NCBI RefSeq assembly: GCF_006874465.1
Contig: NZ_VIRL01000034.1
Coordinates: forward strand, 1 to 41,452
Reading direction: 5' to 3'
DNA from: Microbispora bryophytorum
Lineage (GTDB): Bacteria; Actinomycetota; Actinomycetes; Streptosporangiales; Streptosporangiaceae
DNA: 41,452 nt
Position 1 is the stretch's first letter, and every line of letters starts with the position of its first letter. The translations under genes and the position numbers were made by a program. Below the pieces are notes generated by a model. It was given only the letters and a program-made list of their open reading frames with translations, did no database searches and was not told the DNA's origin. Below, piece after piece: positions 1-7,406 of this stretch.

Positions 1-2
1 CA

Positions 3-404
3 CTCCCGAAGATCATCCAACCCGCCCCCGACCCCCAGCCCCGCAACTGGCCCGACACCCCGCCCGGACACCTGCCCGCCAACCCCGCCGGAACACCGGA
101 CACCATCATGACTCCATCCCGACCTCAAACAACTCCCAGTCACAGCGGCGGACGTCACGACACGACCAGTGGCGAGGCGGACAGCGAAACCAGACAGGGC
201 GCCAGACACAGCGCCAGACACGGTGCCGGACATGGCGCCGGACATGGCGCCGGACATGGCGCCGGACACAGTGCCATACACGGTGCTGGACACGGCGTCA
301 GAAGCGGTGCCGGACACGGCGCCAGACACGGCGCCAGTGAGCAGGCCGACACCGAAACCGGAGGAGCTTCCTTCAGAAGCGACCTCGAAGTGCCGCCGTT
401 TTAG
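3..404 (+). CDS. C-terminal part of an unknown protein entering from the left, with a GAGH-type repeat tail
   Basis: The reading frame is open from the left edge and closes with TAG at 402-404. Up to about position 105 nearly every codon ends in G or C, as in real genes of this window, and it reads LPKIIQPAPDPQPRNWPDTP, a Pro/Asp-rich tail. After 105 the codon bias weakens, and the protein becomes His/Gly/Ala-rich (ARHGAGHGAGH) over the tandem repeats at 192-335. Another frame, ending at 468, reads equally plausibly after 110 (LHPDLKQLPVTAADV, then APDMAPDT repeats), so a frameshift near 105-115 is possible. No domain is recognisable and the upstream part lies outside the window. The frame choice after 105 is uncertain. 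Confidence 0.4.
   Translation, partial: LPKIIQPAPDPQPRNWPDTPPGHLPANPAGTPDTIMTPSRPQTTPSHSGGRHDTTSGEADSETRQGARHSARHGAGHGAGHGAGHGAGHSAIHGAGHGVRSGAGHGARHGASEQADTETGGASFRSDLEVPPF
192..335 (+). repeat. Twelve tandem copies of a 12-bp unit (consensus RGACAYGGYGCC)
   Basis: Twelve consecutive 12-bp units without gaps. Units 4 to 6 (228-263) are identical, and the others differ mainly by transitions. The unit length is a multiple of three, so every frame stays open: Arg/Gly-His-Gly-Ala in one, Pro-Asp-Met/Thr-Ala in another. Variable bases fall at synonymous sites equally in both frames, so the pattern does not show which frame is coding. Confidence 0.9.
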
Positions 405-510
405 ACGCCACTTGTCCTTGGCACCGCTTGGCACCGCGCATCGGGACAGCGGTGTCGCCGGACATTAGGGATCTCCCTACTGTGCACCGTCCGCCCGGAG
501 GATCAGGCTC

Positions 511-1839
511 TTGACCATGGAATCACCGATCCTGTCGTACGCCGACGAGGTCTGGCGTGGTTCGGTGCGCCCCGAGGACGTGCCCTACGCGGAGCTGCGC
601 CGCGACGGCGTGCAGGAGATCGCCTACGGCGTGGCGATGTGGCCGGCGTGCGGCAACGTGTACGTCGTCCGTGGCGAGGACGGGCTGGGTCTCTTCGACA
701 CGGGCGACGCCCACGAGGCCGAGCAGTCGTACCGCGCGATCAGGAAGTGGTCGGCCGAATCGCTCAAATACGCGATCTTCTCCCGCAGCCGGGCCGACCG
801 GCTGGCCGGGATGGAGGAGTTCGACGCCGAGCCGGGCCCCCGCCCGCTGGTAGTGGCGCAGGAGGGGCTGGCCCACGGTCTCGCCCAGCGGGGCAGGGCG
901 GCCGGCTACAACGCGGTCGTCGACCTGCGTGAGCAGGGCTTCCCCCGCGTGGTCTGGCCGCCGCCGCAGCGGCTCCCCGACCTGACCTACCGCGACCGGC
1001 TGTCCCTGTCACTGGGAGACGTCACCTTCCAGCTCACCCATGCCCGCGGCGACACCGACGACGCCACCTGGGCGTTCCTGCCCGAGCGGGGGGTGCTGCT
1101 GACCGGCGACCTGTTCGCCTGGACGGTCCCCGGAGCGGGCGACCCACAGCGGATCCAGCGCTATCCGGACGACTGGGCGGTGGCGCTGCGTGCCATGGCC
1201 GCACTCGACGCCGATCTGCTGCTCCCCGGAAGAGGGCTGCCGATTCGCGGGCCCGCACGGGTGCGCCGGGCGCTCATCGACACGGCCGACTATCTCGACA
1301 GCCTGGTGGAGCAGACGCTCGACCTGATGAACGCCGGCGCCCGCCTGGACGAGGTCCTGCACTCGGTCAAGCCGCCGCCGGCGCTCGCCGGGCGGCCCTA
1401 CCTGCGCGAGCGTCACGACGAGCCCGAGTTCATCGTGCGCAACATCTGGCGGCTGCACGGCGGCTGGCACGACGGCAACCCCGCCAATCTCAAGCCCGCA
1501 CCGGACGCCGTGTTCGCCCGCGCGGTCGCCGAGCTGTCGGCGGGCGCGGCGTCGGTCGCGGGCCGGGCCGTCGCCGCAGCGGCAGACGGCGACCTGCGCC
1601 TGGCCTGCCAGCTCGCCGAGCTCGCGGCGCAGGCCGAGCCGGAGAACCGGAGGGTGCACGAGATCAGGGCCCTCGTCTACGCGCTGCGGGTCCAGCAGGA
1701 GCGCGGCTCGATCGCACGCGGTGTATACGCCTGGGCCGCCGCCGAGTCACGGAGCAAGACCACCGGCATGGATCTGCTCGACGTTTACCACGACGTCGCC
1801 GAGGGCCGGATGTGGTGGTTGCCGAGCCAGGCCCACTGA
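511..1839 (+). CDS. MBL-fold alkyl-sulfatase-like protein with arginines in place of the metal-binding histidines
   Basis: The 442-residue protein has the order of the alkyl sulfatase (BDS1/SdsA) family: an N-terminal metallo-beta-lactamase fold (about 45-245), then an alkyl-sulfatase dimerisation-type region (about 255-350, with GGWHDGNPANL), then a helical tail, without a C-terminal SCP2 domain. The family metal motif THSHADHxxG is here SRSRADRLAG at 91-100: all three His are Arg, and only Asp96 remains. The later His177 (HARGDTDD) and Asp200 (TGD) are kept. The fold is clear, but a dinuclear zinc site looks impossible, so a non-catalytic or changed role is inferred. GGAGGA (497-502) favours TTG at 511 (spacing 8) over ATG at 517 (spacing 14). 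The gene is followed at 68 bp by the HipA-like gene on the same strand. Confidence 0.85.
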   Translation: MTMESPILSYADEVWRGSVRPEDVPYAELRRDGVQEIAYGVAMWPACGNVYVVRGEDGLGLFDTGDAHEAEQSYRAIRKWSAESLKYAIFSRSRADRLAGMEEFDAEPGPRPLVVAQEGLAHGLAQRGRAAGYNAVVDLREQGFPRVVWPPPQRLPDLTYRDRLSLSLGDVTFQLTHARGDTDDATWAFLPERGVLLTGDLFAWTVPGAGDPQRIQRYPDDWAVALRAMAALDADLLLPGRGLPIRGPARVRRALIDTADYLDSLVEQTLDLMNAGARLDEVLHSVKPPPALAGRPYLRERHDEPEFIVRNIWRLHGGWHDGNPANLKPAPDAVFARAVAELSAGAASVAGRAVAAAADGDLRLACQLAELAAQAEPENRRVHEIRALVYALRVQQERGSIARGVYAWAAAESRSKTTGMDLLDVYHDVAEGRMWWLPSQAH

Positions 1840-1893
1840 GTCGGCCGAACGGCCGGCGGGCGCGTGGAGGGGAGCGCCCGCCGGTCCTGCCGG

Positions 1894-1899
1894 TAGCCT
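1894..1899 (+). promoter_or_regulatory. -10 box of the HipA-like gene (leaderless start)
   Basis: TAGCCT lies seven bases before the GTG at 1907, and no Shine-Dalgarno sequence intervenes. This puts the expected transcription start at or next to the start codon, a leaderless arrangement common in actinobacteria. It also means the kinase gene has its own promoter inside the gap after the MBL gene. Confidence 0.55.
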
Positions 1900-1906
1900 T
1901 CCTCTC

Positions 1907-2746
1907 GTGCTCGAACAGATCACGGCGACCCGGTACGTCGCGCCCCTGCGCGAGGGCGGGTCGCTGCCCGGAGTCGTCGAAGCCGACGACCTCGGCACAT
2001 ACGTCGTGAAGTTCCGCGGTGCCGGGCAGGGCCGGCGGGTGCTGGTCGCCGAAATCATCTGCGCCGAGCTCGCCAGGCGGCTCGGCTTCGCCACGCCGGA
2101 GCTCAAGGTCATCGACCTCGACCCGCAGCTCGGCGTCCGCGAGCCCGACGAGGAGATCCAGGATCTGCTCACGGCGAGCGCCGGGCACAACCTCGCAATC
2201 GATTTCCTGCCCGGAGCGCTCGGCTTCGACCCGCTCGCATGGGAGCCCGACGCCGAGTTCGCCTCCCGGGTGCTGTGGTTCGACGCGTTCGTCCACAACG
2301 TCGACCGGAGCTGGCGCAACCCCAACCTGCTCGTCTGGCACGGCGGGGTGTGGCTGATCGACCACGGCGCGGCCCTGTGGTTCCACCACAACTGGCCGAC
2401 GGCCGACCCTCGCCGCCGGTTCGACGGTCGCGACCACGTGCTCGCGCCGTTCGCGACGGAGCTGGGGCAGGCCGACGCGGACCTGGCCGGGCTCGTCACC
2501 CGCCCGCTGCTCGACGAGGTGACCGCGTTGGTGCCGGACGAGTGGCTGGAGGGCGAGCCGGGCTTCGCGGACGCGCAGGCCGTGCGGCGGGCCTACGCAG
2601 AGCACCTGCTCGCCCGGGTCGCCGGGCACCGCGACTGGCTGCCCGACGCCGCCAGTAACACCGCCGCCGCTCCCGCGCCGCGCCGCGGTGAGCGGAGCGC
2701 GACGATCGGCGGTTTCTGGCGTGCGGCGCGAGAGGGCGGCCGATGA
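1907..2746 (+). CDS. HipA-like kinase family protein
   Basis: A 279-residue protein of the HipA-like / phosphoinositide-kinase-like fold. Visible elements are a candidate ATP-binding Lys (YVVKF, residue 35), the catalytic loop HNVDRSWRNPN (130-140, with Asp133 and metal-binding Asn), and the DFG-like IDHG (151-154, Asp152). All key residues are present, so an active protein or small-molecule kinase is expected. Unlike classical HipA there is no N-terminal HipA_N domain and no HipB-type antitoxin next door. GTG at 1907 is chosen because a TAGCCT -10 box sits seven bases upstream. The end overlaps the DUF3037 start by four bases (ATGA), so the two are translationally coupled. This gene pair recurs in bacteria, but its substrate and biological role are not known to me. 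Confidence 0.85.
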   Translation: MLEQITATRYVAPLREGGSLPGVVEADDLGTYVVKFRGAGQGRRVLVAEIICAELARRLGFATPELKVIDLDPQLGVREPDEEIQDLLTASAGHNLAIDFLPGALGFDPLAWEPDAEFASRVLWFDAFVHNVDRSWRNPNLLVWHGGVWLIDHGAALWFHHNWPTADPRRRFDGRDHVLAPFATELGQADADLAGLVTRPLLDEVTALVPDEWLEGEPGFADAQAVRRAYAEHLLARVAGHRDWLPDAASNTAAAPAPRRGERSATIGGFWRAAREGGR

Positions 2747-3144
2747 GCGATCTGGACGTCTACGAGTACGCGGTCATCCGCGTCGTGCCCAGCGTGGAGC
2801 GGGGCGAACTCGTCAACGCGGGGGTCATCCTCTACTGCCAGCCTCGCGGCTACCTGTGTGCGCGGGTGGAGCTGGACGAGGCCCGGCTGCTGGCGCTGAG
2901 CGTGCCGATCGATCTTCCCGGCGTACGGCTGGCGCTCGCCGCCTACGAGCGGGCGTGTGGTGAGGAGGCGGGGCCCCTGCGCGGGGAGCCGCTGGGCGCC
3001 CGGTTCCGCTGGCTCACCGCGCCACGCAGCACGGTCGTGCAGACCGGGCCGGTGCACGCGGGGCTGACCGGCGACCCGGCGGCCGAGCTGGACCACCTGC
3101 TGACCCGGCTGGTGCGACCGGCGCAGGCGGGTCTCAGCGCCTGA
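2743..3144 (+). CDS. DUF3037 domain protein, partner of the HipA-like kinase
   Basis: A 133-residue protein matching the DUF3037 pattern: an N-terminal YEYAVIRVVPSVERGELVNAGVILYC segment (about 7-33), then a charged helical part. It has no signal peptide, no membrane segment and no recognisable catalytic motif. The start ATG overlaps the kinase stop (ATGA at 2743-2746). DUF3037 genes are repeatedly found directly after HipA-like kinases, which suggests a substrate, adaptor or regulator of the kinase, but this is inference. Its function is unknown. Confidence 0.8.
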   Translation: MSDLDVYEYAVIRVVPSVERGELVNAGVILYCQPRGYLCARVELDEARLLALSVPIDLPGVRLALAAYERACGEEAGPLRGEPLGARFRWLTAPRSTVVQTGPVHAGLTGDPAAELDHLLTRLVRPAQAGLSA

Positions 3145-3210
3145 AGCTCACACGTTGAACCAGCACGACCAGAGCGGCCCAGTTCAAACGACGTAGTCAG
3201 AACAGCCCGA

Positions 3211-4056
3211 TCAGAACAGCACGGACATGAACGTGTCGACCTCCTGGAAGCCCACCTTGCGGTAGACGGCCCTGGCCGGGAGGTTGAAGTCGTTCACGTA
3301 GAGGGTGACGACCGGGGCGAGGTACTTCAGCGCCTGCTCGACCACGGCGGCCATGCCCGCCGCGGCGTGGCCGCGCCCGCGCAGGTCGGGGTGGACCCAC
3401 ACGCCCTGGATCTGGCACACCTGCGGCGTCACCGCGCCGATCTCGGCCTTGAAGACCACCTGGCCGTCGTCGATGCGCGCGTACGACCGCCCGATGCGGA
3501 TGAGCTCGGCGACCCTGGACCGGTAAAGCGCTCCGCCGTCGCCGTTGTCCGGCGAGACGCCCACCTCCTCGGTGAACATCGCCACGCAGGCGGGCAGCAG
3601 GATGCCGAACTCCTCGGGGCGGACTCTCCGTACGAGTGGGTCCGGCTCGACGGCGGGCGCGGAACTCGTGGCCATGACCGGCTGTGCCCACCGGATGGCC
3701 CGGGCACCGCCCCAGTGCGGTTCCAGCCGCTCCCAGAGCTGTTCCACGGCGCCGGCCGGGCCGACGATCGACGAGCAGCGACGGCCCTGCTTGCGCGCCC
3801 GGTCGGCGAAGGCGTGCACGGCCTCGCGGGTGGCGTTCACGGGCACCAGGTTGGCGCCCGCGTAGCACAGGGACACCAGCCCTCCGCGCGGGCCGTAACC
3901 CCACATCTGGCCACCGAGCCGTGCAGGGCTGAGGCCGACAGCCCTGACCCGGGCCGCTACGAACACATTGGCGACCGGATCGGTGTCGAGGAGCGCCAGC
4001 ACCTCGTCACGATCGCTGTCGTCGAGCACGCGCGACGCCGATGTTCGCAGCATCAC
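3211..4056 (-). CDS. DUF4081 / GNAT N-acetyltransferase
   Basis: A 281-residue protein with an N-terminal DUF4081-type domain (about 1-135) and a C-terminal GNAT domain (about 140-281) showing the acetyl-CoA loop VHPDLRGRGHA (221-231) and the typical late N-x-x-A-x-x-x-Y-x-K-x-G-F motif (258-270). It is the equivalent of the acetyltransferase that follows ispG in mycobacteria and streptomycetes; its substrate is unknown. A -10 box TAGGCT (4063-4068, read on the minus strand) stands six bases before GTG 4056, so a leaderless start at 4056 is chosen over ATG 4053. It is now separated from ispG by the peptidase gene at 4110-5786 and has its own promoter. Confidence 0.88.
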   Translation of the reverse strand: MMLRTSASRVLDDSDRDEVLALLDTDPVANVFVAARVRAVGLSPARLGGQMWGYGPRGGLVSLCYAGANLVPVNATREAVHAFADRARKQGRRCSSIVGPAGAVEQLWERLEPHWGGARAIRWAQPVMATSSAPAVEPDPLVRRVRPEEFGILLPACVAMFTEEVGVSPDNGDGGALYRSRVAELIRIGRSYARIDDGQVVFKAEIGAVTPQVCQIQGVWVHPDLRGRGHAAAGMAAVVEQALKYLAPVVTLYVNDFNLPARAVYRKVGFQEVDTFMSVLF

Positions 4057-4062
4057 GGGCTT

Positions 4063-4068
4063 AGCCTA
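4063..4068 (-). promoter_or_regulatory. -10 box of the GNAT gene (leaderless start)
   Basis: On the minus strand TAGGCT is followed by six bases and then GTG (4056), with no Shine-Dalgarno sequence between. This decides the start codon of the acetyltransferase. Confidence 0.5.
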
Positions 4069-4109
4069 CGCGAACGCTTCGCGTTTGGGAGGTATCGGCC
4101 CGGCCGTGC

Positions 4110-5786
4110 TCACCGCCGTACAGCGGAGACGTGGGACGCCGTTCCCGGCGCACCCGCCACCACCTTCATCAGCGCGGCCCGCGGCTCCGGCGCACCCGGG
4201 CACGTCGCGTCGGCGCCCCGTTTGCCCCTGCGCTGCGGCAACAGCGCCGCGTCGCGCAGGTAGGCCGCCAGTTGCCGGTCCACGCACGCGTTCCCGGCGA
4301 GCGACACGCCGTGGTTGCCGCCGCCCGAGGTGAGCAGGCGCGCGGTCGGGAACAGGCGGCGCATGCGCGCCGCCCCCTCGTACGGCGTGGCGGCGTCGCG
4401 CTCGGCCTGGATCAACAGGACCGACGGCAGGTGCGACGTGCCCACCTTGACCGGCGTGCCGCCCTTCTCCGGCCAGAACGCGCACGGCGCGTTGTAGACG
4501 GCGTTGGGCCAGGCCATGAACGGCGCCTGGGCGTGCGCCCGGCGCGTGTCGGCCCGCCAGCGGTCCCAGGATCGGGGCCAGGCCGCGTCGCGGCACTCCA
4601 CGCCCAGGTAGACCGCGTAGGAGTTCTCCTCCTCCGCGTCGATCTCGGCCTCCACATGGAACAGTTTCACCAGGACCGAGGGGTCGCCGTTGCGGACGTA
4701 GGACGAGAAGGCGGCGCCCAGGTACGGCCAGAGCCGGTCGCTGTAGGCGCCGTTGGAGAAGACGTCGTCCAGTTCGCTCGGGCCCACGACCCCGCCCGCG
4801 GGCCTGTCGCGCAGGCGGGAGCGCATGGAGTACCACGCGAAGGACACCGCCGCCTGCGTCGCGCCGAGCTTGTAGACGTCGTCGTGTTCGGCCACCCAGG
4901 CGAGGAAGTCGCGGTGCCGCCGGTCGAAGCTGTGGTCCTGGGCGATGTTGGCCTGATACCAGACGCCGTCGGGGTCGACCACGCTGTCGAGCACGAGGCG
5001 GCGCACCCGCTGCGGGAACAGGGTGGCGTAAACCGCACCCAGGTAGGTGCCGTACGAGTAGCCGAGGTAGCTGATCTTCTCCTCGCCGAGCGCCGCGCGC
5101 ACGGCGTCCATGTCCCGGGCGGAGTTCTCCGTGGTCAGGTAGGGCAGGAACCAGGCCCAGCGGTTGCCGCAGCCCTCGGCGTACTGCCTGGCCCGGCCGA
5201 CCAGCACCTGCTCCTCGGCGTCGTTCTTCGGCACGTTGTCCGGCCGGGGCGCCGCGTAGAAGCGGGCCGGGTCCACGCACGACATGGCGGGCTGACTGGG
5301 CGCCACCCCGCGCGGGGCGAAGCCGACGACGTCGAACCGCGCCGCGACGTCCTTGGGCAGCCGTGTCGCGACGTATCTGGCCAGGCTGAGCCCCTCGCCG
5401 CCCGGTCCACCGGGGTTCACCAGCAGCGCGCCGAGGTGGTTGCCGTCACGCGAGACGGTGCCCTTGATCCGGTTGAGCGCCAGCGTGATCTGCTGACCGT
5501 ACGGCTCGTGGTAGTCGAGCGGGACGCGCAGCTCCGCGCACTCCTGCACCGGCTCCCGCCGGTCGCCGCGGCGGGCCGGCCACAGCGGCCGGGCCGAGCC
5601 GAAGCCCAGCAGGCCGCCGGAGGCCGACTTGGTCTCCGGCGGGCACTGCTTCCATTCGAGCGGACGCTGCGGCGGCCCCCAGTGCCCCGGCCGGTCCGAT
5701 CCGGCGGCCACCCCTTCCGGACCGACCAGCCCGGCGACCAGCGCCGCCACGCCCGCGATCACACCAACGACCCGCTTCACCGGCAT
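4110..5786 (-). CDS. Secreted S33-family alpha/beta hydrolase (tripeptidyl aminopeptidase-like)
   Basis: A 558-residue protein with a signal peptide (positive start, hydrophobic core about 6-28). The alpha/beta-hydrolase elements are NPGGPGG (124-130, oxyanion loop), nucleophile elbow GYSYG (Ser244), acid Asp464 (AERDAATP) and His492 (GGNHG) in a TAP-like C-terminal domain. This is the architecture of the secreted Streptomyces tripeptidyl aminopeptidases (Tap, Slp), which trim N-terminal tripeptides from extracellular peptides. The usual FDxRG-x-G-x-S motif is altered to FAPRGVAPS (156-164), so specificity may differ. It sits between ispG and the GNAT gene, splitting a pair that is normally adjacent. 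The start ATG is followed by Lys-Arg and the signal peptide. Family assignment is firm; exact activity is not. Confidence 0.88.
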   Translation of the reverse strand: MPVKRVVGVIAGVAALVAGLVGPEGVAAGSDRPGHWGPPQRPLEWKQCPPETKSASGGLLGFGSARPLWPARRGDRREPVQECAELRVPLDYHEPYGQQITLALNRIKGTVSRDGNHLGALLVNPGGPGGEGLSLARYVATRLPKDVAARFDVVGFAPRGVAPSQPAMSCVDPARFYAAPRPDNVPKNDAEEQVLVGRARQYAEGCGNRWAWFLPYLTTENSARDMDAVRAALGEEKISYLGYSYGTYLGAVYATLFPQRVRRLVLDSVVDPDGVWYQANIAQDHSFDRRHRDFLAWVAEHDDVYKLGATQAAVSFAWYSMRSRLRDRPAGGVVGPSELDDVFSNGAYSDRLWPYLGAAFSSYVRNGDPSVLVKLFHVEAEIDAEEENSYAVYLGVECRDAAWPRSWDRWRADTRRAHAQAPFMAWPNAVYNAPCAFWPEKGGTPVKVGTSHLPSVLLIQAERDAATPYEGAARMRRLFPTARLLTSGGGNHGVSLAGNACVDRQLAAYLRDAALLPQRRGKRGADATCPGAPEPRAALMKVVAGAPGTASHVSAVRR

Positions 5787-5904
5787 TGCTCCTCTGCTTC
5801 CGAACAGCAGAGGACAGCTTCGCGATGCGATCGGCCGCGTACGCTCCGTACTACCCGATCATTGCCATTGTGTAGTCAGAGCATTGCGAACTGTAATGCC
5901 GGGG

Positions 5905-7071
5905 TCAGCTGACGACGACCTCCGGACCGGCGGTCTCGTCGTCGTCGAGGTCGACGTCGACGCCCATCTCCTCGGCGATACGCAGGGCCTCTTCGATGAG
6001 GGTCTCGACGATCTGCGACTCGGGGACGGTCTTGACGACCTCGCCCTTCACGAAGATCTGGCCCTTGCCGTTGCCGGAGGCGACGCCGAGGTCGGCCTCC
6101 CTGGCCTCGCCGGGGCCGTTGACCACGCAGCCCATCACGGCCACGCGCAGCGGCGCCTTGAGCCCGGTCAGCCCGGCCTGCACCTGCTCGGCGAGGGTGT
6201 AGACGTCCACCTGGGCACGGCCGCAGGACGGGCAGGACACGATCTCCAGGCCGCGCTCGCGCAGGCCCAGCGACTCGAGGATCTGCGTGCCGACCTTGAC
6301 CTCCTCGACCGGAGGCGCCGACAGCGACACCCGGATGGTGTCGCCGATCCCTTCGGCCAGCAGCGCGCCGAACGCCACCGCGGACTTGATCGTGCCCTGG
6401 AAGGCCGGCCCCGCCTCGGTCACGCCGAGGTGCAGCGGGTAGTCGCAGCGCGCGGCGAGCAGCCGGTAGGCCTGGATCATGACGACCGGGTCGTTGTGCT
6501 TGACCGAGATCTTGATGTCGCGGAAGCCGTGCTCCTCGAACAGTGAGCACTCCCACAGCGCCGACTCGACCAGGGCCTCCGGAGTGGCCTTGCCGTACTT
6601 CTGCAGCAGGCGCGGGTCGAGCGAGCCGGCGTTGACCCCGATCCTGATCGGCACGCCGGCGTCGGAGGCGGCGCGGGCGATCTCGCCGACCTTGTCGTCG
6701 AACTTCTTGATGTTCCCGGGGTTAACCCGGACGGCCGCGCACCCCGCCTCGATCGCCGCGAAGACGTATTTGGGCTGAAAATGGATGTCGGCGATGACCG
6801 GGATCTGGGACTTCCTCGCGATGGCCGGCAGCGCGTCGGCGTCGTCCTGGGAGGGGACCGCGACGCGGACGATCTGGCAGCCGGAGGCGGTGAGCTCGGC
6901 GATCTGCTGCAGGGTGGCATTGACGTCGGCGGTCAGCGTGGTGGTCATGGACTGCACCGAGACCGGCGCGTCCCCACCGACGGGGACCGAGCCGACCATG
7001 ATCTGACGTGACACCCGCCGGTTGGCGATCGGCTGGGTCCGTACGGCGGGAATCCCGAGATCAACAGACAT
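5905..7071 (-). CDS. ispG: 4-hydroxy-3-methylbut-2-en-1-yl diphosphate synthase
   Basis: IspG (GcpE) makes HMBPP from methylerythritol cyclodiphosphate in the non-mevalonate isoprenoid pathway, using a [4Fe-4S] cluster. The 388-residue protein has the usual TIM-barrel start ([17 protein letters not shown], about 26-42) and, in the C-terminal part, the iron-sulfur ligands CPSC (Cys280, Cys283), Cys315 ([11 protein letters not shown]) and Glu322. It is complete and of normal bacterial length. AAGGTG precedes the ATG by six bases. Its C terminus ends in an acidic stretch (DVDLDDDE). dxr lies upstream on the same strand, separated by a divergently oriented LPMO gene, so ispG must have its own promoter in 7072-7406. 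Confidence 0.97.
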   Translation of the reverse strand: MSVDLGIPAVRTQPIANRRVSRQIMVGSVPVGGDAPVSVQSMTTTLTADVNATLQQIAELTASGCQIVRVAVPSQDDADALPAIARKSQIPVIADIHFQPKYVFAAIEAGCAAVRVNPGNIKKFDDKVGEIARAASDAGVPIRIGVNAGSLDPRLLQKYGKATPEALVESALWECSLFEEHGFRDIKISVKHNDPVVMIQAYRLLAARCDYPLHLGVTEAGPAFQGTIKSAVAFGALLAEGIGDTIRVSLSAPPVEEVKVGTQILESLGLRERGLEIVSCPSCGRAQVDVYTLAEQVQAGLTGLKAPLRVAVMGCVVNGPGEAREADLGVASGNGKGQIFVKGEVVKTVPESQIVETLIEEALRIAEEMGVDVDLDDDETAGPEVVVS

Positions 7072-7406
7072 TTCTGCACCTTGTTGTAATAGGCGATGCC
7101 CGATAGGGGCCCTCCCAGTCTAAGGAGTGCCGCGACGCCGGGCGGCCCGAAACCTTTTCACGAGGAATGAAGGTTTCATGACCCGCGGCCGTAGGAAGAG
7201 CCGCCACCTGCGAGGACGGGCGCAGTGGCCCTCACGCGGGTGGGCAGGCGGCAGAAGCCGACCTAGAGTCCGAATCGCGAGAGCGCTCTACGCACCACCT
7301 GGTTGGCAAGTCAACGGCTGTCTCCCCGGGCCGACGTGCTCCCGCCGTCGGCGGTGCCGTGCTGCACCACGAGTGCGGCAGCCATGACCACGCGAAAGGG
7401 TAGCCC
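7072..7406. promoter_or_regulatory. Divergent intergenic region between ispG and the LPMO gene
   Basis: This 335-bp stretch has no convincing gene. It must carry the ispG promoter leftwards and the LPMO promoter rightwards. It contains an 8-bp inverted repeat (GAAACCTT, 7149-7156; AAGGTTTC, 7170-7177; 13-bp spacer) and a perfect palindrome AGAGCGCTCT (7280-7289), both noted separately. A GAAAGG ribosome-binding site lies at 7394-7399. An open frame of 86 codons at 7127-7387 has no family resemblance and is not called. Confidence 0.6.
7280..7289. promoter_or_regulatory. LacI-type palindrome, candidate CebR/CelR-like operator
   Basis: AGAGCGCTCT is a perfect 10-bp palindrome about 120 bp before the LPMO start. 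Its core GAGCGCTC is the centre of the known actinobacterial operator TGGGAGCGCTCCCA, bound by the LacI-family cellulose-utilisation repressors CebR and CelR. The flanks here (CG left, AC right) do not match the full consensus. Control of a polysaccharide-active enzyme by such a repressor would fit. Confidence 0.4.

Noticed and set aside
192..335. Repeat array as a CRISPR locus
   Set aside because: The units are 12 bp and contiguous, with no spacers and no cas genes; it is a simple tandem repeat.
511..3144. Classical HipBA toxin-antitoxin operon
   Set aside because: No HipB-like helix-turn-helix protein and no HipA_N domain are present.
7127..7387. An 86-codon gene between ispG and LPMO
   Set aside because: Arg-rich, no family resemblance, and it spans the expected promoters and palindromes.
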